The notes under the pieces: model-generated | What the model was told of the DNA's origin: nothing | Databases searched by the model: none | Seen by the model: the letters and a program-made list of their open reading frames with translations, nothing else | Shown: positions 7,896-16,191 of the stretch, in pieces | Numbering within the stretch: position 1 is the first letter of the stretch | Layout of the letters: every line of letters starts with the position of its first letter | Assembly (NCBI GenBank): GCA_947598785.1 | Contig: CANQFL010000001.1 | Coordinates: 76,563-108,854 of the forward strand | Source: an uncultured Clostridia bacterium | GTDB taxonomy: Bacteria; Bacillota; Clostridia; Christensenellales; UBA1242 | DNA length: 32,292 nucleotides | Direction: 5' to 3' | Position numbers and translations under genes: made by a program

Positions 7896-9212
7896 ATGAA
7901 AAAGAGAACTAAAGAAAATAAATCTTCTTTATTAAATAAGGAAGAAAAACAATCAGTTGTAAATGTAAATGATTCAACAGAAGTTAAATCAGAAAGTATA
8001 AAAACGGAAAATGTAGATATTGAAAAAATTGAGTCTGATTTAACTAAAATTTTATTTTTTCAAAGAAAACAGAAAAATAATCTTTTAGGTGAATTTAAAG
8101 ATGGTCAATATGAAATTTTAGATAAAGACATATTAGAGAAATTAATTAAAATTCCTAAGAAATATGAAAATCAAGATGGACAAACAATTTATTTATCATC
8201 TAAATTAGATATTTTTGTATTAAATTTTAAAATAGACATTGACGTATCTTATTCGTTCTGTAATGCAAAACTTTCTATTATTGAAATAGAGAATGGCGCA
8301 GTGGAAGATATTAAGCATACAACTGAACTAGAAAGAGTTGTTGAAGATTATGCACTTGGCTTTAGAGAAAAGATTTTCAAAAAGTGGGGTGTGTATTTTG
8401 ATGACGAACAAATTGCCAAAGATGATTTCTTGCACAATTATCTAAGATTGCAACATGAAGATTATTTATTTAACAAAGATTTAGTTGCGATATTATCACA
8501 ATTATATCTTTTAAGAATGTTAAAACTATTTGACAATATGGGTGAAATAGGTGAAAAATTAAAGCAAGAATTTCAAATGATGATGGAAGAAAGATTAGAA
8601 AAAAATCCAAGTTTATCACTAGACTTTATTTTTCAAAAAGAATTATTAGATTATATTATAAAGAAGAATGATGCATTATTAAAAATATTAAATTTAGAAG
8701 AAGGGCGTAAAATCATAAATGCCTATCTTGCTCCTTTAGGCAATATTAAAGATAAGAAGTTTGAAAATATAACAGAAAGTATAAGAAAAGAAGAAAAAAA
8801 AGAAAAGAAAGTAAGTGCCGATTCAGTAATTAAATGGGGGTCAACTCTATCAAAAAACATTACAAAACCTTGTCCTAAAATTGATTTAAAAAAATTATTT
8901 GGAAATAGTGATAAATTAGCAGAGCCTCCTGCTTTTAAAATTGAACCTATAACAGATGCAAAAAGACCTAGTGGAATTGTTAAACCAGCCGAGAAATCAG
9001 AGCCTGTAAAGCCTATTATTGCAGAAATTCCTTCAGATAAAAAATCTGATAAAACAGAGACAATAGAAGAAGTTACAAAAAAACAAGAAGATTTTGCTAG
9101 TGTATTAGATGAAATGAATCATGATGAAGTAATTAATGCAAAAAGTGGAGAAGATTTAACCAAAGCTATGACAGAAACAGAGAAAACTTATAAAGAAATA
9201 ACAAAAGATTAA
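7896..9212 (+). CDS. Hypothetical protein, charged N-terminus and Lys/Pro/Glu-rich C-terminal tail
   Basis: 438-aa ORF with a consensus promoter upstream and a terminator downstream; no recognised family. Confidence 0.8.
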   Translation: MKKRTKENKSSLLNKEEKQSVVNVNDSTEVKSESIKTENVDIEKIESDLTKILFFQRKQKNNLLGEFKDGQYEILDKDILEKLIKIPKKYENQDGQTIYLSSKLDIFVLNFKIDIDVSYSFCNAKLSIIEIENGAVEDIKHTTELERVVEDYALGFREKIFKKWGVYFDDEQIAKDDFLHNYLRLQHEDYLFNKDLVAILSQLYLLRMLKLFDNMGEIGEKLKQEFQMMMEERLEKNPSLSLDFIFQKELLDYIIKKNDALLKILNLEEGRKIINAYLAPLGNIKDKKFENITESIRKEEKKEKKVSADSVIKWGSTLSKNITKPCPKIDLKKLFGNSDKLAEPPAFKIEPITDAKRPSGIVKPAEKSEPVKPIIAEIPSDKKSDKTETIEEVTKKQEDFASVLDEMNHDEVINAKSGEDLTKAMTETEKTYKEITKD

Positions 9213-9224
9213 AGTAAATCAAAT

Positions 9225-9254
9225 AAAAAAAAGATGGAATTTTCCATCTTTTTA
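9225..9254. terminator. Bidirectional rho-independent terminator
   Basis: AAAAAAGATGGAA-TTTTCCATCTTTTT between convergent ORFs. Confidence 0.8.
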
Positions 9255-9755
9255 ATTATTTTCCTTAACTTTTGTTTGAGGAGGAGGTTCAATTCCACAC
9301 TTTTTACCAGATTCTAAATTTTTGTTTACACTATCTTCAAGAGCTTTATAAATTTCTTCAGCAATATGTGGATTTACTTTGCTTATTACTTCCTTAGGGT
9401 CTGGAGTGATTCCTGTTTTTGACATTTCTGTCTCTTTATTTTTTATTTGCTTGTACATATCGTTAAAATAATCTACATTTGGAAGATAACATACACCATA
9501 ATTATCACTGATATCTATCATGAATTTTCCCATTATATCATTAAGTTTTAAAATTAGATTATTAAAAGCTTTTTTCTTATCACTTGGTAAAATATTTCTA
9601 ATCATTTTATAAAAATTTGAATTTTTTGGATGTAATAAAGTCCTAACATCATCCATTTTTTGAGCTAAATCTTTAAAATTAACAAAATCAGAAATTGTAG
9701 AATTGATTTGTCTGATTGTTCCATGACCATATTGATTTTTTATAATTTCTTCCAT
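9252..9755 (-). CDS. Hypothetical protein
   Basis: ORF listed from 9797; the start at 9755 (MEEIIKNQYG...) has SD GAGGTGATATT immediately upstream. Confidence 0.75.
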   Translation of the reverse strand: MEEIIKNQYGHGTIRQINSTISDFVNFKDLAQKMDDVRTLLHPKNSNFYKMIRNILPSDKKKAFNNLILKLNDIMGKFMIDISDNYGVCYLPNVDYFNDMYKQIKNKETEMSKTGITPDPKEVISKVNPHIAEEIYKALEDSVNKNLESGKKCGIEPPPQTKVKENN

Positions 9756-9785
9756 AATATCACCTCTTATTTTTTTTACACCACT

Positions 9786-9814
9786 ATTATAACACATTTA
9801 ATATGATTTGTAAA
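9786..9814 (-). promoter_or_regulatory. Promoter of the 9252-9755 gene
   Basis: On the minus strand TTTACA-17 nt-TATAAT, then a short leader with an SD. Confidence 0.65.
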
Positions 9815-9881
9815 TACCCTTTTTATTTTTTTTTGAATAATTAATAAATTATTTTACAAGATAGTTTTAATTAGGGGTTAT

Positions 9882-11399
9882 ATGAAACATATTTCTAAAC
9901 TTGGAATATCCACCTTAGTGCTTGTTGTTAGTGGTTTTATTTGCAAATTACTTGGTGCGTTTTTTAGATTTCCTCTTACTAATTTAATTGGAATTGAAGG
10001 AATTGGAATTTTTCAACTTGTTATGTCATTATATTCATTTTCTTTGGTAGTTGCAAGTGGAGGAATAACTGTTACACTTTCAAAATTGATAAGTAGTGCA
10101 CGGGCAGTTGGAGATGAAAAGAGAGTGCAAAATTATTTATTTAGAGCACTATTTAGTGGTATTGGCATAGGACTAATTTTAGGAATTTTTTTTGTTTTAT
10201 TTGGAAATATAATTTCATCATTTCAAGGTGTTGATGTTGGAGGAAGTTATTTTTTATTTATAGTTCTTCTTCCACTTGGAGCAGGACTTGCTTCTATGCG
10301 AGGTTTTTTTCAGGGATATGAAAATATGTTTCCGACTGCAATAAGTCAAATTATCGAACAAGTCATTAAATTTATTATGGGCATTTTGTTTGCTTCTATT
10401 TTTGTTAAAAATGGAATATCCAAAGGAGTTTTTGGTGCATTTTTAGGGATTACTTTAAGTGAACTCTTAGCATTTATTTACATTTTTATACTATACCTTT
10501 TTAAAAATAAAAATTTTGAAATATATAGGCAAAATAAAATGATTAAGAGAGAGTTTGATAAAGTAAATTTTACTCTTATGCTTTCGGCTTCTATTATACC
10601 TCTTACTAATGCAATAGATAGTTTATTCATTGTTTCAAGATTAGTTAGTTCAGGGATAACTAATGAAATGGCTACAAAACTTTATGGTTTGCAAACGGGA
10701 ATAGTTGGGGCAATTTTAAATTTCCCTCTCATAATTTCTTTGGCAGTTACAACAGCATATTTACCAAATATAACATATTTAATTTCGCGTAAAGTTGAAG
10801 GAAAACTTATGATAGAAAAGGGTTTAAAAATTCTTTTATTTTTAATTTTACCAACTACATTCGGCATAATTGCAATTTCAAAACCCTTTTTGCTTGTAAT
10901 GTATTCTGATGTAAGTGAGTTTTTAGAAATAACTTTTCTGCTTATGTTTTATGGTGGATTTTCTATAATCTTTACTGCTTTAATGCAATATTTTATTATG
11001 CTTTTACAAGCACATGGGGAATTTAGATTTATTTTAATAATAACAATTTTAGGGGGACTTATAAAATTAAGCTTAACATTTTTTTTATCATCTGTTTCAA
11101 TAATTAATATTTTTTCATTGGTAATAGGAAATATTTTTCTTTCTTCGTTTGTTTGTGTAATGGCAATATGGAAATTAAAAAAAATGGTTGGTTTTTCTAT
11201 TTTCTTTCCAGATATTTTTAGCATCTTATTTGCCACCTTAATGATGTTTTTGGCAGTTTATAGTTTTGTTTTGAATTCTAACTTAACACCTATACTTAAT
11301 ATAATCATAGGCACAATAATGGGGATTTTTATTTATGGAATTTTAACTATACCATTTATAATTAAATTTTATCCTAAAAAAATCAAAGAAAAGGTTTAA
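9882..11399 (+). CDS. Polysaccharide flippase of the SpoVB/MATE-like (MVF) superfamily
   Basis: Multi-TM protein; LGAFFRFPLTNLIGIEGIGIFQLVMSLYSFSLVVASGGITVTLSKLIS and MRGFFQGYENMFPTAISQIIEQVIKF are typical of SpoVB-like flippases. Confidence 0.88.
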   Translation: MKHISKLGISTLVLVVSGFICKLLGAFFRFPLTNLIGIEGIGIFQLVMSLYSFSLVVASGGITVTLSKLISSARAVGDEKRVQNYLFRALFSGIGIGLILGIFFVLFGNIISSFQGVDVGGSYFLFIVLLPLGAGLASMRGFFQGYENMFPTAISQIIEQVIKFIMGILFASIFVKNGISKGVFGAFLGITLSELLAFIYIFILYLFKNKNFEIYRQNKMIKREFDKVNFTLMLSASIIPLTNAIDSLFIVSRLVSSGITNEMATKLYGLQTGIVGAILNFPLIISLAVTTAYLPNITYLISRKVEGKLMIEKGLKILLFLILPTTFGIIAISKPFLLVMYSDVSEFLEITFLLMFYGGFSIIFTALMQYFIMLLQAHGEFRFILIITILGGLIKLSLTFFLSSVSIINIFSLVIGNIFLSSFVCVMAIWKLKKMVGFSIFFPDIFSILFATLMMFLAVYSFVLNSNLTPILNIIIGTIMGIFIYGILTIPFIIKFYPKKIKEKV

Positions 11400-11438
11400 A
11401 AAATAAACTAATGACAATTATTTGTTTGAGGAGGTGTT

Positions 11439-11711
11439 ATGAATAAAACTGAATTTGTTGATGTTTTAGCTAAGAAAACAAAATTATCAAAACAAAAATG
11501 TGATATGTTTTTAGAGCAATTAAAAAACAGTATTTTAGAAGTTTGTTCTAAAGGAGAAGAGGTCAATTTAAGAAATTTTGGCAAGTTTTCATTGCAAGAG
11601 AAAAAAGAAAGAAGATACTTGAATCCACAAACAAAAAGATATTATATAAGCAAAGCAAAAAAGTTTATCAATTTTAAAAGTTACAAAAACTTTAAATATG
11701 CAATACAATAA
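11439..11711 (+). CDS. HU-family DNA-binding protein
   Basis: MNKTEFVDVLAKKTKLSKQKCDMFLEQLKNSILE...GEEVNLRNFGKFSL...R...NPQT fits the HU/IHF fold; SD GAGGAGG. Confidence 0.88.
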   Translation: MNKTEFVDVLAKKTKLSKQKCDMFLEQLKNSILEVCSKGEEVNLRNFGKFSLQEKKERRYLNPQTKRYYISKAKKFINFKSYKNFKYAIQ

Positions 11712-11736
11712 AAAAACACCATTCGGTGTTTTTTTA
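11709..11736. terminator. Bidirectional terminator between the HU-like gene and asnS
   Basis: AAAAAACACC-ATTC-GGTGTTTTTTT. Confidence 0.8.
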
Positions 11737-13089
11737 ATATTTGCAGTTTTTAGGAGTTCTAGGAAATGGAATTACGTCTCTTATGTTCTTCATTCCTGTT
11801 ACATACATAATAAATCTTTCAAATCCCATACCAAAACCACTATGTTTGACACTTCCAAATTTTCTTAAATTTAAGAACCACCAGTAATCTTCTTCTTTTA
11901 GACCAAGTTCCTTTATTCTATTAATTAAAACATCATATCTTTCTTCTCTTTCACTTGCGCCACAAAGTTCGCCAATTCCTGGAACGAGCAAGTCTGTTGC
12001 TTTTACAGTTTTGTTATCATCATTTAATCTCATATAAAATGCTTTAATCTCTTTTGGATAGTTATATACAAAAACAGGTTTTTTGTAGATTTTTTCTGTT
12101 AAATATTTTTCATGTTCTGTTTGAATATCACAGCCCCATTTTACCTTAAATTCAAAATTAGCATTATTTTTAGAAAGTTGTTCAATAGCAGTATCATAGG
12201 TAATTCTTGCAAATTCATTATCTGTTACATTATGAAGTTTATCTAATAATCCTTCTTCGACAAAGCTGTTAAAAAGTTCTAATTCATCTTTACATTTTAC
12301 AAAGAGGTGATTGATAACATATTTAATCATGCTTTCCATGATATCCATATCATCGAATAGTTCACAAAATGCCATTTCTGGTTCTATATGCCAAAATTCA
12401 TTTAGATGTTTGATTGTATTGCTATTTTCAGCTCTAAAAGAAGGTCCAAAGGTATATATATTTCCAAAAGCAAGAGCAAAAGCTTCACCTTCAAGTTGGC
12501 AAGAAGGGGATAAGAATACGGGTCCACCTAATAATTCATCTTCTGGTTTTAATTTTTTGCCAGAATATATGTCTTGTGTGCTAACCTTAAAAAGTTCACC
12601 AGCACCTTCGCAGTCAGAAGATGTCATAATTGGTGCATGAAGATATACAAATCCTCTTTCATTAAAGAATTGGTGTAAAGCAAAAGAAGCTTCACTTCGC
12701 ACACGAAAAACCGCATTGAATAAATTTGTTCTTGGACGCAAATATGCTTGTTCTCTTAAAACTTCAAGAGATGTTTTCTTTTTTTGAATTGGGTAAGTTG
12801 TGTCTGTTGAACATAAAATTTCAATTTTGTTTGCAATTAATTCATAAGGTTGTTGAGCATTAGGGGTTAGGGTTAATTTTCCACTGCAAAGGACACTGCT
12901 TCCTGTGTTTAACTTTGTCACTTCGTCATAATTTTTTAAAGTGTCTGCATTTAGAACAACTTGAATTCCTTTAAATGTTGTTCCATCATTAAGGTCAATA
13001 AATCCAAAGGTTTTCATATCTCTTACTGACCTTACCCAACCACCTATAGTAATTTCTTTTTCTCCAAATTTTAAATCTGTTTTTTTCAT
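11734..13089 (-). CDS. asnS: Asparagine--tRNA ligase
   Basis: Class II motifs; [45 protein letters not shown] typical of AsnRS. Confidence 0.95.
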   Translation of the reverse strand: [451 protein letters not shown]

Positions 13090-13107
13090 TTTTTAACTCC
13101 TTTTAAG

Positions 13108-14385
13108 TTAAGGGTCAAGTCTATCTGGACCACGGAACAAAAATTCAGCTTCTTTAAGTGAAGGTAAATTTAAAAGTAGCATTGTCAGTCTGTCCACTCC
13201 AATTGCGAAGCCACCATGAGGAGGACAGCCATATTTGAAGAATTGTAAATAGAATTCAACATCTTTGCCAAGACCTTTTTCTTCAACATTTTTCTTTAGT
13301 TCTTCATATCTATGTTCCCTTTGTGCTCCAGATGTGATTTCGATACCTTTCCAAATCAAATCGTAGCCCTGTAAAATTCCATTTTGTCTCATGTGATAGA
13401 AAGCTCGTTTTTGAGGAGGAAAGTCTGTAACTAACAAAAATTCGTGATTAAATTTGTCTTTTGCAAGTCTTTCGCAAAGCCTTTCAGCTTCAGTTGTTAA
13501 ATCTGTTTTTTCCTCTTCAGGAACTGTAAAACCATATCTCTTTTCAAGTTCATCATAGATATCATTAAGTTTCATTTGTGGGAATGGTAATGTTGGGACA
13601 ACTATATCAACTCCAAAGACCTCTTTTACTTTATCTCCATATTTTTCCTTGGTTTTTTCAAGACCATAGGTTATCATTTCTGCTTCAAGTTCCATAACAT
13701 CTTGGAAAGAATTTATATATGAAAATTCAACATCGAAACTTGTAAATTCTGTGGAATGTTTTTTAGTATGTGATTTTTCAGCTCTAAAGCATGGAGCAAC
13801 TTCAAAAATTCTTTCAAAACCAGCAGCCATTGCCATTTGTTTGTAGAACTGAGGACTTTGAGCAAGATATGCTTTTCTATCAAAGTATTTAACTTCAAAC
13901 ACTTCTGCACCACTTTCAGATGCTGTTCCGATAAATTTTGGGGTATGAATTTCTATAAAATTTTTATTTAACAAAAATTCTCTCATTGCATTGATAAGAG
14001 TGCTTTGAAATTGAAATAAGAGTTGATTTCTTTCTGTTCTTAAATCCAGCCAACGATAATCCAATCTTTGGTCAATAGAACTTTCAGGACCAATAGGAAA
14101 CGCTTCGGCATGACTAGTGATTTCAACTTTTGATGGAATTATTTCAATACCATTCAATTTTACATATTCGTTTGCGACTGCCTTTCCTTGAATTTTTACT
14201 GTACTTTCAAGAGTTGCGTGAGAAAAGATTTCTGCAATTTCAGGATTTTCATCTTTAACAACAGTAACTTGAATTTTGCCTGATAAATCTCTGATTACAA
14301 TGAACTGCATACTCTTTTTATCACGTAAATTTTCTATCCAACCTTGTATTTCAACTTCGCCAGGTTTAACTTCACTAATTTTCAT
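13108..14385 (-). CDS. aspS: Aspartate--tRNA ligase, archaeal/eukaryal type (~425 aa)
   Basis: FIEIHTPKFIGTASESGAEVFEVKYFDRKAYLAQSPQFYKQMAMAAGFERIFEVAPCFRAEKSHTKKHSTEFTSFDVE, GGFAIGVDRLTMLLL; lacks the bacterial ~590-aa GAD insertion. Confidence 0.93.
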   Translation of the reverse strand: MKISEVKPGEVEIQGWIENLRDKKSMQFIVIRDLSGKIQVTVVKDENPEIAEIFSHATLESTVKIQGKAVANEYVKLNGIEIIPSKVEITSHAEAFPIGPESSIDQRLDYRWLDLRTERNQLLFQFQSTLINAMREFLLNKNFIEIHTPKFIGTASESGAEVFEVKYFDRKAYLAQSPQFYKQMAMAAGFERIFEVAPCFRAEKSHTKKHSTEFTSFDVEFSYINSFQDVMELEAEMITYGLEKTKEKYGDKVKEVFGVDIVVPTLPFPQMKLNDIYDELEKRYGFTVPEEEKTDLTTEAERLCERLAKDKFNHEFLLVTDFPPQKRAFYHMRQNGILQGYDLIWKGIEITSGAQREHRYEELKKNVEEKGLGKDVEFYLQFFKYGCPPHGGFAIGVDRLTMLLLNLPSLKEAEFLFRGPDRLDP

Positions 14386-14404
14386 AAATTCTCCTTTTAT
14401 TGGT

Positions 14405-14598
14405 AAAAAAATCCTAATGCAAAAATTGCATTAGGACGAAAATAACATTTCCGCGGTGCCACCTAATTTGTCATAAGACCACTTTATTTTATATGCAAAC
14501 TCCAAAGTGTCTTCATTTTGTTCTAAATAGCGAACTCTCACCTTAATCGCTTCTCTGGAAAATAGGTCACAAAACTACTCTCTTTATCAACATTTGAT
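14405..14598 (-). promoter_or_regulatory. T-box riboswitch leader (tRNA-Asp type) for aspS-asnS
   Basis: On the minus strand T-box AGGTGGCACCGCGG (14464-14451), CGTCCT, terminator CCTAATGCAATTTTTGCATTAGGATTTTTTT (14436-14405). Candidate specifier GAC in GAAGACACTTTGGAG (14511-14509). Confidence 0.92.
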
Positions 14599-14604
14599 AA
14601 AAAC

Positions 14605-14633
14605 ATTATAAAACCTAAGGAATAATTTGTCAA
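14605..14633 (-). promoter_or_regulatory. Promoter of the T-box/aspS-asnS operon
   Basis: On the minus strand TTGACA-17 nt-TATAAT, perfect consensus. Confidence 0.9.
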
Positions 14634-14666
14634 GCACAAGATTAAATTTTTTTAATAAATTGATAA

Positions 14667-14685
14667 TGTCAGTAAAAAACTGACA
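14667..14685 (+). promoter_or_regulatory. Small 5'-UTR hairpin abutting the RBS of the 14697 gene
   Basis: TGTCAGT-AAAAA-ACTGACA immediately followed by AAGAGGG and ATG. Confidence 0.5.
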
Positions 14686-14696
14686 AAGAGGGTTAT

Positions 14697-15176
14697 ATGA
14701 ATAATTGTTGTTTCAATTTTCCTATACCAATTTTCTGTCCCTTTATTGATTTTAGAGAATGTTCGAATACAGTAATAAATCCTACGCTTGCAAGTGATTT
14801 TGCATTTTTAAATAACACCATTCCAAGCACTATTGCTTCACAAGGAATCATACCTGTTTATTTTGTAAATATGAGTGGAAATTCTATGATTCCAAGTGGT
14901 AATGGAGGATTATCATTAACCAGTGGGACTTATGAAGTGAATTATTTTGTAGGGACAACGATTCCAGCAAGTGGAAATGCTAGTATAGCAATGTCATTAA
15001 ACAGTCAGCAGATAGATGGCTCTCAAATTATTCTTTCTCAGACGACAGGTGACTTGGTAAATTTAACCCGTACACTTGTGATAAATGTTCCTAATGGAGG
15101 GATTTTGACATTAAATAATGCTTCAAGTGATGCGTTGAATGTGTCATTTGCTAGTATATTTATCAGAAAATTATAG
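14697..15176 (+). CDS. Small secreted/spore-surface-like structural protein (BclA/exosporium C-terminal-like beta domain)
   Basis: Gly/Ser/Asn-rich beta pattern: SGNGGLSLTSGTYEVNYFVGTTIPASGNASIAMSLNSQQIDGSQ...GGILTLNNASSDALNVSFASIFIRKL resembles BclA-like C-terminal domains. Confidence 0.6.
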   Translation: MNNCCFNFPIPIFCPFIDFRECSNTVINPTLASDFAFLNNTIPSTIASQGIIPVYFVNMSGNSMIPSGNGGLSLTSGTYEVNYFVGTTIPASGNASIAMSLNSQQIDGSQIILSQTTGDLVNLTRTLVINVPNGGILTLNNASSDALNVSFASIFIRKL

Positions 15177-15181
15177 GATAA

Positions 15182-15203
15182 GTGCCAAAAAAATTTTTGG
15201 CAC
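15182..15203 (+). terminator. Stem-loop terminator-like element
   Basis: GTGCCAAAAA-AA-TTTTTGGCAC downstream of the 14697-15176 gene. Confidence 0.55.
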
Positions 15204-15229
15204 ATTACATAATTTTTTGAAAAAAAAGT

Positions 15230-15257
15230 TTGTTGAAATAAAATTGTATGATAAAAT
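15230..15257 (+). promoter_or_regulatory. Promoter of the yqzL-like/recO operon
   Basis: TTGTTG-16 nt-TAAAAT with extended -10 (TGA). Confidence 0.5.
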
Positions 15258-15313
15258 AATTATGTAAAGCATAAGATTTTCACTTTTGCACAAACTAAAA
15301 TAAGGAGGCAAGT

Positions 15314-15451
15314 ATGATAGCAAATGAAGATAAAGATTTCCAAATTAGAATGTTGAAGGCTGGGTTTATGATGACCGGAAATCCATTAACATATATTGAC
15401 CTCTGTAATCGTAGAGAAGAACTTATCGCTTCGCAAAATTACGAAAAATAA
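15314..15451 (+). CDS. YqzL-like small protein (45 aa); absent from the supplied ORF track
   Basis: SD AAGGAGG then MIANEDKDFQIRMLKAGFMMTGNPLTYIDLCNRREELIASQNYEK*. F-x-TG-x-Y pattern and position directly before recO match YqzL. Confidence 0.75.
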   Translation: MIANEDKDFQIRMLKAGFMMTGNPLTYIDLCNRREELIASQNYEK

Positions 15452-15462
15452 AAGGTTTTATT

Positions 15463-16191
15463 ATGGCTGAAACTCTTAGGGCAATAAACATAAAATCCAT
15501 TGACAAAAAAGAGAAGGATAAAAATATTCTTCTTTTTTCTATTGAAGAAGGTAAAGAATGGGTCACTTTAAAAGGAGTAAAAAATCCTAATGCAAAGATG
15601 AAACTTGCTCAAAGTCCTTTTTGCTTTGGAGAATTTGTTATAGAAGAAGGGAAATTAGGAAAAATAGTTGTGGGGTTTGAAGCTATTGAAAGTTTTCATG
15701 AAATTTCTGAAGATGTAGATAAATATTTTGAGGGGACAGCAATATTGGAAATTTTAGATAAAATGGATTTTACTTCAACACAGGAGCGAGCAAGAGTGTT
15801 TTTACTTTCAATCAAAGCTCTTAAAAATATTTGTTTTAACAATATAAAGCCTTTGTATATATTAGATAAATTTCTTATTGAGATTTTAAATATTTGTGGA
15901 ACTCCACTATATACAGAAAAATGTTCTAATTGTGGGTCAAAAAGTTTTGATAAACTTTATATCAATTATGTAACAGGGGAACTTGTGTGCTCTGGGTGTA
16001 AAGATATATATTGCGAAGAATTTTCAAAAACTGTGTTTTCTGCGCTAAAAATATTAAATAATACAGAATTTGAAAAACTTTCCACAATAAAACTTGCAGA
16101 AAATAGTGAAAAAACGCTTTTAAATATATTAGTAAACAACTTTAAATCTAGGTTTGACGTATATTTAAAATTTTTAGGCATTTTATCATAA
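15463..16191 (+). CDS. recO: DNA repair protein RecO
   Basis: N-terminal OB-like region and Zn motif CSNCGSKSFDKLYINYVTGELVCSGC; follows the yqzL-like ORF. Confidence 0.88.
   Translation: MAETLRAINIKSIDKKEKDKNILLFSIEEGKEWVTLKGVKNPNAKMKLAQSPFCFGEFVIEEGKLGKIVVGFEAIESFHEISEDVDKYFEGTAILEILDKMDFTSTQERARVFLLSIKALKNICFNNIKPLYILDKFLIEILNICGTPLYTEKCSNCGSKSFDKLYINYVTGELVCSGCKDIYCEEFSKTVFSALKILNNTEFEKLSTIKLAENSEKTLLNILVNNFKSRFDVYLKFLGILS

Noticed and set aside
10949-11236. Minus-strand ORFs within the SpoVB-like gene
   Set aside because: No start signals or domain similarity; the plus-strand flippase frame is clearly coding.
12311-12640. Plus-strand ORF (109 aa) inside asnS
   Set aside because: Antisense to a well-supported AsnRS frame; no SD or family resemblance.
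15259-15266. ATG 4 nt after TAAAAT, as another leaderless start
   Set aside because: The ATG is followed at once by TAA; it is simply part of the yqzL-recO leader.
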